From the NCBI GenBank assembly GCA_026399015.1, contig JAPLRS010000032.1, forward strand, positions 1 to 39,591: a DNA stretch of 39,591 nt. The letters run 5' to 3'. A program made the position numbers and the translations under genes. A model generated the notes under the pieces. The model worked only from the letters and a program-made list of their open reading frames with translations. It searched no databases and was not told where the DNA came from. Below are positions 26,051-36,700 of the stretch, in pieces (position 1 is the stretch's first letter; the number at the start of each line of letters is the position of its first letter). This DNA is from Methylococcales bacterium (lineage in GTDB: Bacteria; Pseudomonadota; Gammaproteobacteria; Methylococcales; Methylomonadaceae).

Positions 26051-26341
26051 TTATCTGTGATGACCAGTTTTTTCTTTATGTTTAATGATTTGACGGTCCA
26101 ATTTATCAACTAAGTGATCAATTGCAACATACATATCTTCTTGGTGATCTTCTGCAAAGATGTCAGCGCCACTCAAATGTAATGATGCTTCAGCTTTTTG
26201 GATTAATTTTTCTACGCTTAGGATGACATGTACATCAGTAACGTTGTCGAAATGACGAGCTATTTTTTCAAATTTAGAGTCTATGTGTGCGTGTAAAGCT
26301 TCTGTAATTTCTAAATGATGGCCTGTTACTATTACTCTCAT
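26051..26341 (-). CDS. hpf: Short-form ribosome hibernation promoting factor
   Basis: A 96-residue ribosome-binding protein of the HPF/YfiA family, short type, ending in a Lys/His-rich tail (KHKEKTGHHR). It binds the decoding region of the 30S subunit in stationary phase and, with RMF where present, allows formation of inactive ribosome dimers. The start is firm: AAAGGAGT lies just upstream of ATG. It is placed directly after rpoN, as in most gammaproteobacteria. Confidence 0.92.
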   Translation of the reverse strand: MRVIVTGHHLEITEALHAHIDSKFEKIARHFDNVTDVHVILSVEKLIQKAEASLHLSGADIFAEDHQEDMYVAIDHLVDKLDRQIIKHKEKTGHHR

Positions 26342-26391
26342 GGGTGAAACTCCTTTTGTTGTTAAATTGTGTTTTTATTTTTTGTGTGTTG

Positions 26392-27840
26392 TTACAAAAT
26401 ACGTTTTCTTTGGCTAGATGATGCAATCAGCATTGCTTCTCGATATTTAGCAATGGTTCTTCTTGCAACGTTGATACCTTTTGCTTGTAAGAATTCTGCA
26501 ATTTTACTGTCACTTAATGGCCTGCTTTGATTTTCATTATCGATGAGTTCTTTGATAATGGATCTTATCGCTGTTGACGAGCATTCACCACCGTCTTTAG
26601 TTGAAACATGACTAGAGAAGAAGTATTTAAACTCGATTATACCATTAGGTGTGTGCATGTACTTATGGGTTGTCACTCTAGATATAGTTGATTCGTGTAA
26701 TTTAAGTTCTTCAGCTATATCTCTAAGTACCATGGGTTTCATGGCAATAGAACCATGATCTAAAAAGCCAGTTTGTTTTTCTATGATACTTCTTGCTACG
26801 CGTAAAAGCGTGTCATTTCTGTTATGCAAATTTTTAATAAACCATTTAGCTTCTTGTAGATGGTCTTTCATAAAGACGTTGTCTTTACTGTTATCCGCTC
26901 GCTTAATTAGATTTGAGTAAAATGGATTAATACGCAGTTTGGGTGAAATGTCAGGATTTAAATTCACCTGCCATTGATTATTCTGTTTGCTAACATACAC
27001 ATCAGGAATGATGTATTCTGATTCGCTTTCTTGTATTTTTGCACCAGGTTTTGGATCTAGTGTTCTAATTAAGGCAACAATCTCAGAGAGTTGATGTTCA
27101 GTAACTTCTAGTTTTTTTAATAACTTGGCCTGTTCTTGACTGGCTAATAGCTTTAAATGCCGAGTTACAACTAATAATGCTTCGTCTCTGTAAGCTGTAG
27201 AGGCGGGTAATTGTATTAGTTGTAAACGCAAACAATCGCCTAAATCAACAGCGGCTATGCCAGTTGGGTCAAATTGTTGAATTCTATGCAGTACCGCGTT
27301 GACCTCATCAAAATCCAAGTCATCAAACTGATTTTTTAGACCTTCATAAATTTCTTCAGGAGTTGTTATTAAATAACCATCTTCATTAATTGAATCGATA
27401 ATAGCAATAGCAATAGCATGGTCTGATTCTGAGAAGTGAGTTAATTCAAGTTGCCAGAGTAGATGTTCTTGTAAACTAGGGGCGTTGCTTCTTTGGGATT
27501 CAAACTCTATATTGTCGGTGCTAACAGGGCCCGATGCCGTTGAGCTTTCGTAAACATCATCCCAAGAATAATCAGTTGGCAATTCATCAGGTATAGAATC
27601 CTGTGAGCCTTCACTAGTAAAACTGTCCGCGTTTTCAGCTTTTTTATCAGGAATTGGCAAAAAATCATCACTAGATTTACCATCATCATCATTAATTTCC
27701 AGCATGACATTGGTTTCAAGAACTTGCTGAATTTCTTGTTGTAAATCTAAAGTCGACATTTGCAACAGTTTTATTGCCTGCTGCAATTGAGGCGTCATAG
27801 TTAATTGTTGGCCTAGCCTAAGATTTAATGACTGTTTCAT
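26392..27840 (-). CDS. rpoN: RNA polymerase sigma-54 factor RpoN
   Basis: A 482-residue sigma-54. The Gln/Leu-rich region I (QQLTMTPQLQQAIKLLQ) binds enhancer-dependent activators. An acidic region II follows at about 48-110, then the core-binding domain, the helix-turn-helix near 390-410 (LKLHESTISRVTTHKYM) and the RpoN box ARRTIAKYRE at 459-468 that reads the -24 element. Complete by length and motifs. Its regulon in this organism is not visible here; I found no convincing -24/-12 promoter in the window. Confidence 0.95.
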   Translation of the reverse strand: MKQSLNLRLGQQLTMTPQLQQAIKLLQMSTLDLQQEIQQVLETNVMLEINDDDGKSSDDFLPIPDKKAENADSFTSEGSQDSIPDELPTDYSWDDVYESSTASGPVSTDNIEFESQRSNAPSLQEHLLWQLELTHFSESDHAIAIAIIDSINEDGYLITTPEEIYEGLKNQFDDLDFDEVNAVLHRIQQFDPTGIAAVDLGDCLRLQLIQLPASTAYRDEALLVVTRHLKLLASQEQAKLLKKLEVTEHQLSEIVALIRTLDPKPGAKIQESESEYIIPDVYVSKQNNQWQVNLNPDISPKLRINPFYSNLIKRADNSKDNVFMKDHLQEAKWFIKNLHNRNDTLLRVARSIIEKQTGFLDHGSIAMKPMVLRDIAEELKLHESTISRVTTHKYMHTPNGIIEFKYFFSSHVSTKDGGECSSTAIRSIIKELIDNENQSRPLSDSKIAEFLQAKGINVARRTIAKYREAMLIASSSQRKRIL

Positions 27841-27914
27841 GCGTTCAATATGATGTCGGTTGCGGCGCTAAACATGTAGCTATTTTTAATTAAAGTATAT
27901 ATGACTGGATGCAT

Positions 27915-28640
27915 TTAAAGACTAAAATTCTTTCCTAAATAAACTTCTCGGACTTCTTCATTTGCCACGATAGAGTCGGCCGTTCCTTCCGCAATAACTC
28001 TACCGTTGTTAAGTATATAAGCTCGATCACATATTCCCAATGTTTCTCTTACGTTATGTTCTGTGATTAACACGCCTATACCTCTGTCTTTAAGGTGTTC
28101 AATGATTTTTTTTATGTCATCAACAGAAATAGGGTCAACACCGGCAAAGGGTTCATCTAAAAGAATAAATTGTGGATCCGTTGCTAAAGCTCTAGCAATT
28201 TCAACTCTCCGACGTTCGCCACCAGACAATCCTAGGGCAATTTGATTACGCAGGTGTTCAATATTAAATTCAGTTAAAAGTTTATCAATAGTGGCTTCAA
28301 TTTCACTGCGAGTTAAGTTGCCACGAATTTGTAATACGGCCCGTATGTTTTCTGCGACATTAAGTTTACGAAAAACAGAAGGTTCCTGAGGTAAATAACC
28401 GATGCCGTTAATAGCTCTTACATGCATGGGGGCATGAGTAATATCTTTTCCGTCTAAGGTAATTTGGCCTTTATCAGGTTTAATTAAGCCAACCATCATA
28501 TAAAAGCTAGTTGTTTTTCCAGCTCCATTAGGCCCCAATAAGCCAACAATCTCATTACTGTTAACATGCAAAGAAACACCGTCAACAACATTGCGTTTGT
28601 TATAAGTTTTAATGAGTTGATGCGCTGCTAGTGTGGCCAT
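27915..28640 (-). CDS. lptB: LPS export ABC transporter ATPase LptB
   Basis: A 241-residue ABC ATPase that powers LPS extraction from the inner membrane with LptF and LptG (not in this window). It has Walker [10 protein letters not shown] (K42), the signature LSGGERRR, Walker [14 protein letters not shown] and the switch His in ITEHNV. It sits between lptA and rpoN as in E. coli, 50 bases after lptA and 74 before rpoN. Confidence 0.95.
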   Translation of the reverse strand: MATLAAHQLIKTYNKRNVVDGVSLHVNSNEIVGLLGPNGAGKTTSFYMMVGLIKPDKGQITLDGKDITHAPMHVRAINGIGYLPQEPSVFRKLNVAENIRAVLQIRGNLTRSEIEATIDKLLTEFNIEHLRNQIALGLSGGERRRVEIARALATDPQFILLDEPFAGVDPISVDDIKKIIEHLKDRGIGVLITEHNVRETLGICDRAYILNNGRVIAEGTADSIVANEEVREVYLGKNFSL

Positions 28641-28690
28641 TTTATACTGTAATAATTTAAGGGAGGCTGCGTTAATTTTATAGAGTAGAC

Positions 28691-29203
28691 TTATTTATTC
28701 TCTTTAGGTTTAAGTACAACATGAACGCGTTTTGAGTCAGAGCTTTTCTCACCGGCCTTAACTAAGGATGTCTTAATGTCATATTCTATATAATTACTGG
28801 AATAGGTGGTATTACCTTGCCAAACTGTGGCCTCATTCATCAGCACTAATAAGTTTTTCTTAGGATAAAACTCACCGATTAAGGCCTCACCTGTAATGTC
28901 ATCATCACCTTCGTTAGGTGTTTGTTTAAATTTAGCTTTATCACCGGTAAATACGAGTTTATCGGCTTCACCATTTACAAAATACACAGTTAGTTTGTCA
29001 GAGTTAACCTTAATACTACCTTGCGTAGAAACGACATTACCAGTGTAAATACTCGTTCCTGATTTATCATCATAAGTCGCGGTGTTTGAATCGATGATGA
29101 TAGGTTTTTCTGCATCACTGGATAAAGCCCATGCAGTTGTGTGCATCACGCTTAATAATAGAATGCAACAATAGGTAAGTGTGTAATTTTTATTTTTTTG
29201 CAT
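28691..29203 (-). CDS. lptA: Periplasmic LPS bridge protein LptA
   Basis: A 170-residue exported protein with a signal peptide ending at AWA (residue 26) and one OstA/LptA jelly-roll domain (about 33-145, opening with [20 protein letters not shown]). Oligomers of it form the LPS bridge between LptC and LptD. The C-terminus is a short Lys-rich tail. Its start overlaps the end of lptC by 14 bases, suggesting coupled translation. Confidence 0.92.
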   Translation of the reverse strand: MQKNKNYTLTYCCILLLSVMHTTAWALSSDAEKPIIIDSNTATYDDKSGTSIYTGNVVSTQGSIKVNSDKLTVYFVNGEADKLVFTGDKAKFKQTPNEGDDDITGEALIGEFYPKKNLLVLMNEATVWQGNTTYSSNYIEYDIKTSLVKAGEKSSDSKRVHVVLKPKENK

Positions 29204-29756
29204 AGTTACCTTTTACATTGGACAGGAACTTAATATTTACGGGTTCAATATATGTCATATTCATCCCTGTTCCGGTTGTTTTATTAGGTGGGCTTAACAA
29301 TTCAGCCCATTCCTTAGTTTCTGCATAACTTTTTTCGGGTTGTACATTTAACATACTGGTGTTAATGGTTAACGCTTTTTGTCCCTTGTGTTGTGCACGT
29401 TCGATTGATACTTGGCCGTTTAGTAATAAACTTTTGCCATCTGCAGAAAGAATGCCTGTATCAGAGTTAATGACCCAAGGCGGCGTACTATCATTATAAA
29501 AGAACATCACAGGATTGATCGAGTGAGTCGTTTCATCATCACTATAATGAATAATCTTATCAGCATTTAATTTGCTTTTTAAAGTGCCTTTCTCGTTCAT
29601 TTGCCACTGGCTATAGCCTTTACTAAAGTAGTCTGGGCTGTGAGCTGGACTTGGTTTTTGGGTGAATTGCACAATTTCAGTATGCTTAGCTAGCCAAGTG
29701 CTTAAGAGCGCAATACTGATTAGCAAAATATAATGTTTATTTTCAGCTAAGCTCAT
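29190..29756 (-). CDS. lptC: LPS transport protein LptC
   Basis: A 188-residue bitopic protein with one N-terminal membrane helix (about 8-23) and a periplasmic LptC/OstA-like beta domain (SPDYFSKGYSQWQMNEKGTL to the C-terminus). It takes LPS from LptBFG and passes it to LptA. Its start overlaps the kdsC stop by four bases (ATGA), and its end overlaps lptA. Confidence 0.9.
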   Translation of the reverse strand: MSLAENKHYILLISIALLSTWLAKHTEIVQFTQKPSPAHSPDYFSKGYSQWQMNEKGTLKSKLNADKIIHYSDDETTHSINPVMFFYNDSTPPWVINSDTGILSADGKSLLLNGQVSIERAQHKGQKALTINTSMLNVQPEKSYAETKEWAELLSPPNKTTGTGMNMTYIEPVNIKFLSNVKGNYAKK

Positions 29757-30301
29757 TTCAAATAAGCATTTAATATTGAGTCAAAAGTACCTTGTGCTTG
29801 CATAATCAAGTCACACACTTCTCGAACGGCACCCAGTCCCCCAAGTGTTGATGTACACCAGTCTGCTCTTTCTTTTACAGCAAAATTTGCATCATTAACG
29901 GCGATAGCTAAACCAACTCGGCTCATAATAGGTAAATCTAGTAAATCATCACCCATATGTGCTGCTTGTTCAGGATTAATGCCTAGTTTTTCTATGATTT
30001 CATTAAACGCACCTAGTTTATGTTCATGACCTTGATAAACAAGTTCGATACCTAGGTTTTTCATGCGTAATTCAACAGTCTTGGATTTTCTGCCAGAAAT
30101 AACAGCAACTTCAACACCTGATTGGCGTAATAATTTAATGCCATGACCATCTCTAGCATGAAAACATTTGTATTCATTGCCTTCTTGATCAAAGAAAAGT
30201 CTGCCATCTGTTAAAACGCCGTCCACATCCAGTATTAACAATTTAAGATTTTTGGCTTTTGCTAATATTTCAGAAGTAATTGTCGTGTTATTTGTTAGCA
30301 T
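29753..30301 (-). CDS. kdsC: KDO-8-phosphate phosphatase KdsC
   Basis: A 182-residue HAD-family phosphatase (C0 type, no cap, acts as a tetramer). Catalytic residues D25 and D27 are in LILDVDGVLTDG, motif II is VISGRKS, and motif III is GDDLLDLP. It removes phosphate from KDO-8-phosphate in inner-core LPS synthesis. Its ATG shares one base with the kdsD stop, so the two are translated together. Confidence 0.93.
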   Translation of the reverse strand: MLTNNTTITSEILAKAKNLKLLILDVDGVLTDGRLFFDQEGNEYKCFHARDGHGIKLLRQSGVEVAVISGRKSKTVELRMKNLGIELVYQGHEHKLGAFNEIIEKLGINPEQAAHMGDDLLDLPIMSRVGLAIAVNDANFAVKERADWCTSTLGGLGAVREVCDLIMQAQGTFDSILNAYLK

Positions 30302-31278
30302 TATACAATTCCGGCTCTGAGTAAATCATGCATATTAAGAGCGCCGATCGCTTTGTTGTTATTATCAACGACCAATAAGGCATTAATTTGTTTGCTTTCC
30401 ATTATTTGCATCGCTTCCGCTGCGAGCATATCGGCAGAAATAACCTTACAGGCTTGAGTCATTACAGCACTGATAGCTGTGTTATGTAGATCAATATTCT
30501 TAGCTAAAGTGCGTCTTAGGTCACCATCAGTAAAAATACCGATAACGACTGCATTAGCGTTTACTACAGCCGTCATGCCTAGTTTTTTCTCAGTCATTTC
30601 AAGCAAGGCGTGGCTTATAAATGCATCTTCAGAGACCGATGGAATATCGAGTCCGGTGTGCATAATATCGCTAACTCTTAAGAGTAAACGTCGTCCTAAA
30701 CTCCCTCCAGGATGCGATAAAGCAAAGTCATCTCGAGTAAAGCCTCGTGCTTCTAATAAAGAAACAGCTAAGGCGTCTCCCATTACTAAAGCAGCGGTTG
30801 TGCTAGAGGTTGGAGCAAGTCCTAAGGGGCAAGCTTCTTGAGCAACACTTACATTAAGATGGACAGTAGAGACAGTGCCAAGTGTAGAGGCGGGGTTGCC
30901 TGTCATGCCAATTAAAGGCACACCTAAGCGTTTTAATAAGGGTAATATTTTTAATATTTCTTCTGTCTCACCTGAGTTTGATAAGGCGAGTACAACATCT
31001 TGTTGGGTAATCATACCTAAGTCACCATGACTGGCTTCGCCAGGATGAACAAAGAATGAGGGAGTGCCCGTACTGGCAAGAGTTGCGGCAATTTTGCCGG
31101 CGATGTGGCCTGATTTACCCATGCCAGTCACAATGACGCGACCTTTACAGTTAAATAGCAATTTACAGGCTAAAACGAATTGAGTATTTATTTGAGTGGC
31201 TAAAGCGTTGATAGCCTCGGCTTCTACTTGAATAACGGCAAGCCCCAATTCAATGAGTTTTTCATCGTTTAATTTCAT
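30301..31278 (-). CDS. kdsD: Arabinose-5-phosphate isomerase KdsD
   Basis: A 325-residue isomerase making arabinose-5-phosphate from ribulose-5-phosphate for KDO. A SIS domain (about 38-170, with VTGMGKSGHIAGK and PGEASHGDLG) precedes two CBS domains (about 205-325). It heads the cluster running to rapZ. The promoter should lie in 31279-31545, shared with the divergent moaA; I could not place it confidently. Confidence 0.93.
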   Translation of the reverse strand: MKLNDEKLIELGLAVIQVEAEAINALATQINTQFVLACKLLFNCKGRVIVTGMGKSGHIAGKIAATLASTGTPSFFVHPGEASHGDLGMITQQDVVLALSNSGETEEILKILPLLKRLGVPLIGMTGNPASTLGTVSTVHLNVSVAQEACPLGLAPTSSTTAALVMGDALAVSLLEARGFTRDDFALSHPGGSLGRRLLLRVSDIMHTGLDIPSVSEDAFISHALLEMTEKKLGMTAVVNANAVVIGIFTDGDLRRTLAKNIDLHNTAISAVMTQACKVISADMLAAEAMQIMESKQINALLVVDNNNKAIGALNMHDLLRAGIV

Positions 31279-31545
31279 GACTTGTCAGTTTGAAAAAACT
31301 GTAAAACTAGAAAACAAATTGACAAAGGCATGCGGCTTTTAAATTGGTCGTTATAAAATGGTGCATTATGCCATATTTAGCGCTATTTTGTCTTAGTTCG
31401 TGATGTTTTAAATGCTTATTTTTGTTAAGCAATAGATGATATGGACGCGAATAATTAAGTTTTGTTTTGTAGATTGGGTCTAATAGATCAGTCTGGGTAA
31501 TGTTACAATACGGCGAATTATTTTAGGTTTTAAGATATTTACACT

Positions 31546-32556
31546 ATGCCCCCATTAGTTACTACTCCCATAGCATTAATAGATCGTTTTGGCAGAACTG
31601 TCGATTATTTAAGGATTTCTATCACCGATCGGTGTGATTTTCGTTGTGTTTACTGCATGGCAGAAGAAATGACTTTTTTGCCTCGAGCACAAATTTTGTC
31701 CTTAGAAGAAATTGAGTTCATAGCTCAAGCTTTTGTGCAGTTAGGGGTTAAAAAAATCCGGATAACGGGTGGTGAGCCTTTAGTTAGAAAGGGAGCATTA
31801 GACTTACTTAATACGATTGGACATCTTGAGGGGTTACGTGAGTTGGTTATCACCACTAATGGCTCTCAATTAGAAACTATGGCTAAGGATTTAAAAGTGG
31901 CCGGTGTAAAACGCATTAATATTAGTTTGGATACCTTAGATGCGGATAAATTTAAAGCCATTACGCGTACAGGCGATTTACAACAAGTTTTAAAAGGCAT
32001 TCGAGCCGCTAAAGCAGTTGGGTTTGAACGCATTAAACTCAATGCCGTTATTTTAAAAAATAGAAATCATCAAGAGGTAAACGCTTTAGTGCAATTTGCC
32101 ATTGATAATGCATTGGATATTAGTTTTATAGAAGAAATGCCCTTAGGTATTGTAGATCAGCATGATAGGGCAGAAGCCTATTACTCCAGCGATTTAATAC
32201 GGCGAGATATTTCAGAAAAATATACTTTAGTCGCCACACCTGAGAAAACCGGTGGGCCATCGGATTATTACAAAATTCCTGATACGCAAACGCGGGTGGG
32301 TTTTATTTCTCCGCATAGTCATAATTTTTGTAGTCAGTGTAATAGGGTGCGCTTAACGGTAGAAGGGCGTTTACTACTCTGTTTAGGAAATGAGCATTCG
32401 GTGGATTTAAAAGCGGTGCTAAGAGAACATCCTAACGATATGGCATTATTAAAGCAGACTATTATTGATGCAATGCTCATTAAGCCAGAAACACATGAAT
32501 TTAATATTCATGAGCAACCCGTGATACTGCGTTATATGAATATGACGGGCGGGTAA
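31546..32556 (+). CDS. moaA: GTP 3',8-cyclase MoaA
   Basis: A 336-residue radical-SAM enzyme for the first step of molybdenum cofactor synthesis. It has two 4Fe-4S sites: C30, C34 and C37 (CDFRCVYC) bind the SAM cluster, while C262, C265 and C279 bind the substrate-side cluster. It ends in the conserved Gly-Gly (MTGG) needed for catalysis. It stands alone here, with no other moa genes adjacent. It is divergent from kdsD and convergent with eda. Confidence 0.95.
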   Translation: MPPLVTTPIALIDRFGRTVDYLRISITDRCDFRCVYCMAEEMTFLPRAQILSLEEIEFIAQAFVQLGVKKIRITGGEPLVRKGALDLLNTIGHLEGLRELVITTNGSQLETMAKDLKVAGVKRINISLDTLDADKFKAITRTGDLQQVLKGIRAAKAVGFERIKLNAVILKNRNHQEVNALVQFAIDNALDISFIEEMPLGIVDQHDRAEAYYSSDLIRRDISEKYTLVATPEKTGGPSDYYKIPDTQTRVGFISPHSHNFCSQCNRVRLTVEGRLLLCLGNEHSVDLKAVLREHPNDMALLKQTIIDAMLIKPETHEFNIHEQPVILRYMNMTGG

Positions 32557-32576
32557 AGAAGATTTAGTCTTGTTTT

Positions 32577-32623
32577 GAAAAATACGGTAGTCCAAAGTTA
32601 AACTTTAGGTTGCCGTATTTTTC
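32577..32623. terminator. Bidirectional terminator-like hairpin between moaA and eda
   Basis: A perfect 11-bp inverted repeat, GAAAAATACGG (32577-32587) and CCGTATTTTTC (32613-32623), around a central part that can pair further (AAAGTT with AACTTT). The arms supply A and T tracts, so it can work for moaA on + and eda on -. Confidence 0.6.
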
Positions 32624-32638
32624 AGATAGCACGAATTA

Positions 32639-32670
32639 TTAACGTAAACTAATAACTCAGTTTACGTTAA
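32639..32670. terminator. Second palindrome downstream of eda
   Basis: A perfect 12-bp inverted repeat, TTAACGTAAACT (32639-32650) and AGTTTACGTTAA (32659-32670), ten bases from the eda stop. It lacks a T run, so it may stabilise the eda mRNA end or act with the adjacent hairpin. Confidence 0.5.
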
Positions 32671-32679
32671 GAGATTCGA

Positions 32680-33327
32680 TTATTTTTGCACATCATCAAT
32701 CGCTTGTTTTGCTAAAGCAGTCACTTTATCCCAGTCTTTTGCATTAACAGCATCAGCAGGAACTAACCAAGAACCACCCACACACGCGACATTACTTAGC
32801 TTTAAATATGCATTGTAGTTCTCAGGTGAAATACCACCTGTTGGGCAAAAAGTCACATAAGGCACAGGGCCTGCGATTGACTTTAACATCGGGATACCAC
32901 CCGCTGCTTCAGCAGGAAAAAACTTGAAATGATCAAGTCCATATTCCATGCCTAACATTAATTCAGATAAAGTCGCGATTCCTGGAATTAAAGCAATCGT
33001 GCTTTCTTTAGCAGCCGCTAACAAATTAGGGGTTAAACCTGGGCTAATAGCAAACACTGCGCCCGCCTCTTCAGCGGCTTTTAATTGCTCAGGTGTTGTA
33101 ATAGTACCCGCACCCACAATCGCCTCTTTTACTTCTTGGCTAATTAAACGAATCGCTTCTAAAGCGATGGGTGTGCGTAAAGTGATTTCTAAAACTTTAA
33201 TACCGCCCGCCACTAAAGCTTTTGCTAAAGGCACTGCATCTTCAAGATTCTGTATCACCATCACAGGCATCACAGGGCCAGCGTTTAAAACGTCAGTAGG
33301 TTGGATTTTCCAGTTATTTGTACTCAT
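32680..33327 (-). CDS. eda: KDPG aldolase Eda
   Basis: A 215-residue class I aldolase cleaving 2-keto-3-deoxy-6-phosphogluconate to pyruvate and glyceraldehyde-3-phosphate, the last step of the Entner-Doudoroff path. Schiff-base Lys135 is in [12 protein letters not shown] and catalytic Glu47 is in VLEITLRT; both are two residues beyond the E. coli positions (133, 45). That supports ATG 33327 as the start, rather than a TTG 54 bases upstream that would overlap edd. It follows edd by 46 bases. Confidence 0.93.
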   Translation of the reverse strand: MSTNNWKIQPTDVLNAGPVMPVMVIQNLEDAVPLAKALVAGGIKVLEITLRTPIALEAIRLISQEVKEAIVGAGTITTPEQLKAAEEAGAVFAISPGLTPNLLAAAKESTIALIPGIATLSELMLGMEYGLDHFKFFPAEAAGGIPMLKSIAGPVPYVTFCPTGGISPENYNAYLKLSNVACVGGSWLVPADAVNAKDWDKVTALAKQAIDDVQK

Positions 33328-33373
33328 AGTTTTACTCGCTAGATTAAAAATAGTTGTTTGTGTTGAGTTTGTA

Positions 33374-35194
33374 TTAATCAACTAAAAATAGGTTCGATGC
33401 ACCTGTTTCAGCAGAAGAAGCACCTAATCTGAAACCACCAAACATTTCACGACCCATACCATAATGGTGGTTTTTAGCGGTATTAGGCACAGGAACTCGG
33501 GCATTAAATTCGGCTTCATCCACTAACACATTGATGTTACCGGTTTGTAGGTTCATAGAAATAATGTCGCCATTTAACACTTTAGTTAAAGGTCCGCCGG
33601 CTTCACATTCTGGACACATGTGAATAGCAGAAGGTACTTTACCAGAGGCGCCAGACATACGGCCATCAGTTACTAACGCTACTTTAAAACCTTTATCTTG
33701 TAATACACCTAAAGGCGGCGTCAATTTATGCAATTCAGGCATGCCATTTGAACGAGGGCCTTGGAAACGAATCACAGCTACAAAATCTTTCTCTAATTCA
33801 CCGCGTTTAAAGGCTGCTAACATATCTTCTTGATCATCAAAGACAATCGCGGGTGCTTCAATAATTTGATGCTCAGGAGATACAGCAGATAGTTTAGAAA
33901 TTCCACGCCCTAAGTTACCGTGCATTACATGTAAACCACCACCAGTAGCAAATGGTTTCTCAACAGTACCCAGCACTTCAGTATCTAAAGAACTTTCTGG
34001 TACAGGTTCCCATGTCAGCTTGTCATCAATAATTTTGGGTTCTTGACGGTAGTTGTTCATACCGCGCTCATCGGCAACCGTTAAGATATCTTCATGTAAC
34101 AAGCCGTTTCTTAACAACTCGGCTATCAACACACCCATACCACCGGCCGCTTGGAAGTGGTTAACGTCTGCAGGGCCGTTTGGATAAATTTTAGTGATTA
34201 ATGGTACGGCTTTAGAAAGTCTATCAAAGTCATCCCAATTTAAAACAATGCCTGATGCTCTAGCAATCGCAATTAAATGCATAGTGTGGTTAGTCGAGCC
34301 ACCGGTTGCTAATAAACCGATTACTGCATTAACAATCGCTTTTTCAGAAACCATGTGCGCGATAGGGCGATAATCATCACCTAAAGCCGTAAATTTTAAC
34401 ACTTGGGTCGCTGCAGCTTTAGTCAGTTCATCGCGTAACGGTGTATAAGGGTTAACAAATGAGCTACCTGGTAAATGTAAGCCCATAATCTCCATCATCA
34501 TTTGGTTACTGTTAGCCGTACCATAAAAAGTACAAGTACCCGGGCTATGGTAAGAAGCAGACTCGGCCTCTAACAATTCTTTACGACCAATTTGTCCCGT
34601 TGCATAGGCTTGGCGAGCGCGAGACTTTTCTTTGTTGGTTAAGCCACTGGGCATGGGGCCAGCAGGTACAAAAATAGCGGGTAAATGACCAAAACTTAGG
34701 GCGCCAATTAACAAGCCTGGAACAATTTTGTCACATACGCCCAAATATAAAGCGCCATCGAACATATTGTGACTCATGCCCACGGCAGTCGTCATGGCAA
34801 TTAAATCACGACTAAACAGTGATAATTCCATGCCAGGTTGGCCTTGAGTAATACCGTCACACATAGCAGGTACACCACCAGCGACCTGCGCAACACCACC
34901 TGCCGCTCTAATCGCTTCTTTTATTTGGTCAGGTGCATATTTATAAGGCTCATGCGCAGACAGCATGTCGTTATAAGCAGTAATGATAGCAATATTAGGT
35001 TTTTGATCACCGGTTAAATCGGCTTTTTCTTGGGCGCTACAGGCTGCAAAACCATGGGCTAAGTTGCCACAACACATACCAGAACGGATAGGGCCCTTTT
35101 TAGCAACAGAATCAATATATTTTAAATAAGCTGAGCGCGTTTTATGGCTACGCTCAATGATTTCTTGAGTGACTTGTTCAATGACTGGATGCAT
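33374..35194 (-). CDS. edd: 6-phosphogluconate dehydratase Edd
   Basis: A 606-residue Fe-S dehydratase of the IlvD/Edd family, forming KDPG from 6-phosphogluconate. Likely cluster cysteines are in [20 protein letters not shown] and [11 protein letters not shown], and the catalytic region [13 protein letters not shown] is present. Length equals the usual Edd. AAGGAAAAAA gives a good ribosome site. It lies 36 bases after zwf and 46 before eda, so the three form an operon converting glucose-6-phosphate to pyruvate and triose phosphate. The intervening 6-phosphogluconolactonase gene (pgl) is not in the operon. Confidence 0.95.
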   Translation of the reverse strand: MHPVIEQVTQEIIERSHKTRSAYLKYIDSVAKKGPIRSGMCCGNLAHGFAACSAQEKADLTGDQKPNIAIITAYNDMLSAHEPYKYAPDQIKEAIRAAGGVAQVAGGVPAMCDGITQGQPGMELSLFSRDLIAMTTAVGMSHNMFDGALYLGVCDKIVPGLLIGALSFGHLPAIFVPAGPMPSGLTNKEKSRARQAYATGQIGRKELLEAESASYHSPGTCTFYGTANSNQMMMEIMGLHLPGSSFVNPYTPLRDELTKAAATQVLKFTALGDDYRPIAHMVSEKAIVNAVIGLLATGGSTNHTMHLIAIARASGIVLNWDDFDRLSKAVPLITKIYPNGPADVNHFQAAGGMGVLIAELLRNGLLHEDILTVADERGMNNYRQEPKIIDDKLTWEPVPESSLDTEVLGTVEKPFATGGGLHVMHGNLGRGISKLSAVSPEHQIIEAPAIVFDDQEDMLAAFKRGELEKDFVAVIRFQGPRSNGMPELHKLTPPLGVLQDKGFKVALVTDGRMSGASGKVPSAIHMCPECEAGGPLTKVLNGDIISMNLQTGNINVLVDEAEFNARVPVPNTAKNHHYGMGREMFGGFRLGASSAETGASNLFLVD

Positions 35195-35230
35195 AGTTTT
35201 TTCCTTGTTGAGGGTGACACGGAGGATTAA

Positions 35231-36700
35231 TTATTCTTCCCAAGCTCTACCATCTCTGGCAATCAGAGCAACTGAGGCAACGGGGCCCCAAGTACCTGCA
35301 GAGTAAGGTTTAGGCGCATCTTGGTAATGTCGCCAAGCGTTTTGTATAGAATCAACCCAAGTCCACGCTTGTTCAATTTCTTCACGACTTAAAAAGAGTG
35401 TTGTATTGCCACGCATTGCCTCTAGGACTAATTTTTCATAACCACCAAAGATACGGCTTTCTTTAAAGGTGTCAGAAAAACTTAAATCTAATTTGGTTTT
35501 TTGTAATTTAATATGCTCATCGATACCGGGGATTTTATTAAGCATTTCAATTTCAACACCTTCATTGGGTTGTAAATGAATGATCAATTTATTAGGTGGT
35601 AATTCGCGGAAGCTGTCTTTAAAAATATTGTGCGGTAATTGTTTAAAGTAAACGACGATTTCAGTACGTTTACCGGTTAAACGTTTGCCGGTACGCATAT
35701 AAAAAGGTACGCCAGCCCAACGCCAGTTATCGATGTCAACGCGTAAGGCCACAAAACTTTCTGTGGTACTTTCAGTGTTAGCGCCTTCTTCTTCAAGATA
35801 GCCAGGTACTTCTTTACCTTTAATATAGCCTTTAGTGTATTGGCCGCGCACAGTTTTTTCTTCAACGTTTTGCGTAGTAATAGGGCGTAAGGCTTTTAAC
35901 ACTTTTATTTTTTCATTGTGGATACTTGCGGCCTCAAGGTTAACCGGTGGCTCCATGGCGATAAAAGTTAAAATCTGTAATAAGTGGTTTTGTAACATGT
36001 CACGTAACTGACCGGTTTTATCAAAGTAATCCCAGCGCCCCTCAATACCAACTTCTTCACCGACCGTAATTTGAATATGGTCGATAGTATTGTGGTTCCA
36101 GTTAGTCGTAAAAATAGAGTTTGCGAAGCGTAATGCTAAAAGATTTAAAACGGTTTCCTTACCAAGATAGTGATCGATTCGATAAACTTGGTTCTCGTTA
36201 AAAACACTCGCCACAACATCATTAATTTCTTTTGAAGAGGCTAAATCATGACCGATAGGTTTTTCCATAACCATACGAGACGTTTCAGTTAATACGCCTG
36301 ACTTAGCTAAACCTTGGCAAATATTTTTAAATAAAAACGGTGATACCGCAAAATAATTGACCATAACTCTGTTTTTTTGGTCAATAACGGCATTAAGTTG
36401 TTTAAATTGCTCAGTTTGAGTGAGGTCAATTTTTAAATAAGATAAACGTGCAGAAAAGCGTTCCCAAACAGTCGTGTCGATAGCTTCACCTAAAAAAGAC
36501 TGTAAGCTTTTTAGGGCAATATCCACAAAGCCTTCACTTTTAACATCATGCAAATCGACACCAATAATACGCGTATCTGGTTCTAAAAAGTTTGCATTTT
36601 CAAGGCGGTACAGAGAAATAATGAGTTTGCGTTTTGATAGGTCACCCAAGGCGCCATAAATTACTAAATCACAGGGGGTATACGTATTTTTGGCTTTCAT
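35231..36700 (-). CDS. zwf: Glucose-6-phosphate 1-dehydrogenase Zwf
   Basis: A 489-residue NAD(P)-dependent dehydrogenase starting the oxidative pentose phosphate and Entner-Doudoroff routes. It has the dinucleotide motif GALGDLSKRKL (G16 onward) and substrate site RIDHYLGKE (D176, H177). It is complete by length. It is first in the zwf-edd-eda operon. I searched by eye for a HexR-type TGTAAT palindrome upstream and found none. Confidence 0.95.
   Translation of the reverse strand: MKAKNTYTPCDLVIYGALGDLSKRKLIISLYRLENANFLEPDTRIIGVDLHDVKSEGFVDIALKSLQSFLGEAIDTTVWERFSARLSYLKIDLTQTEQFKQLNAVIDQKNRVMVNYFAVSPFLFKNICQGLAKSGVLTETSRMVMEKPIGHDLASSKEINDVVASVFNENQVYRIDHYLGKETVLNLLALRFANSIFTTNWNHNTIDHIQITVGEEVGIEGRWDYFDKTGQLRDMLQNHLLQILTFIAMEPPVNLEAASIHNEKIKVLKALRPITTQNVEEKTVRGQYTKGYIKGKEVPGYLEEEGANTESTTESFVALRVDIDNWRWAGVPFYMRTGKRLTGKRTEIVVYFKQLPHNIFKDSFRELPPNKLIIHLQPNEGVEIEMLNKIPGIDEHIKLQKTKLDLSFSDTFKESRIFGGYEKLVLEAMRGNTTLFLSREEIEQAWTWVDSIQNAWRHYQDAPKPYSAGTWGPVASVALIARDGRAWEE

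Noticed and set aside
33328..33381. Upstream TTG start for eda
   Set aside because: It overlaps the edd stop and would shift the catalytic Lys far from the family position; ATG 33327 gives the usual length.
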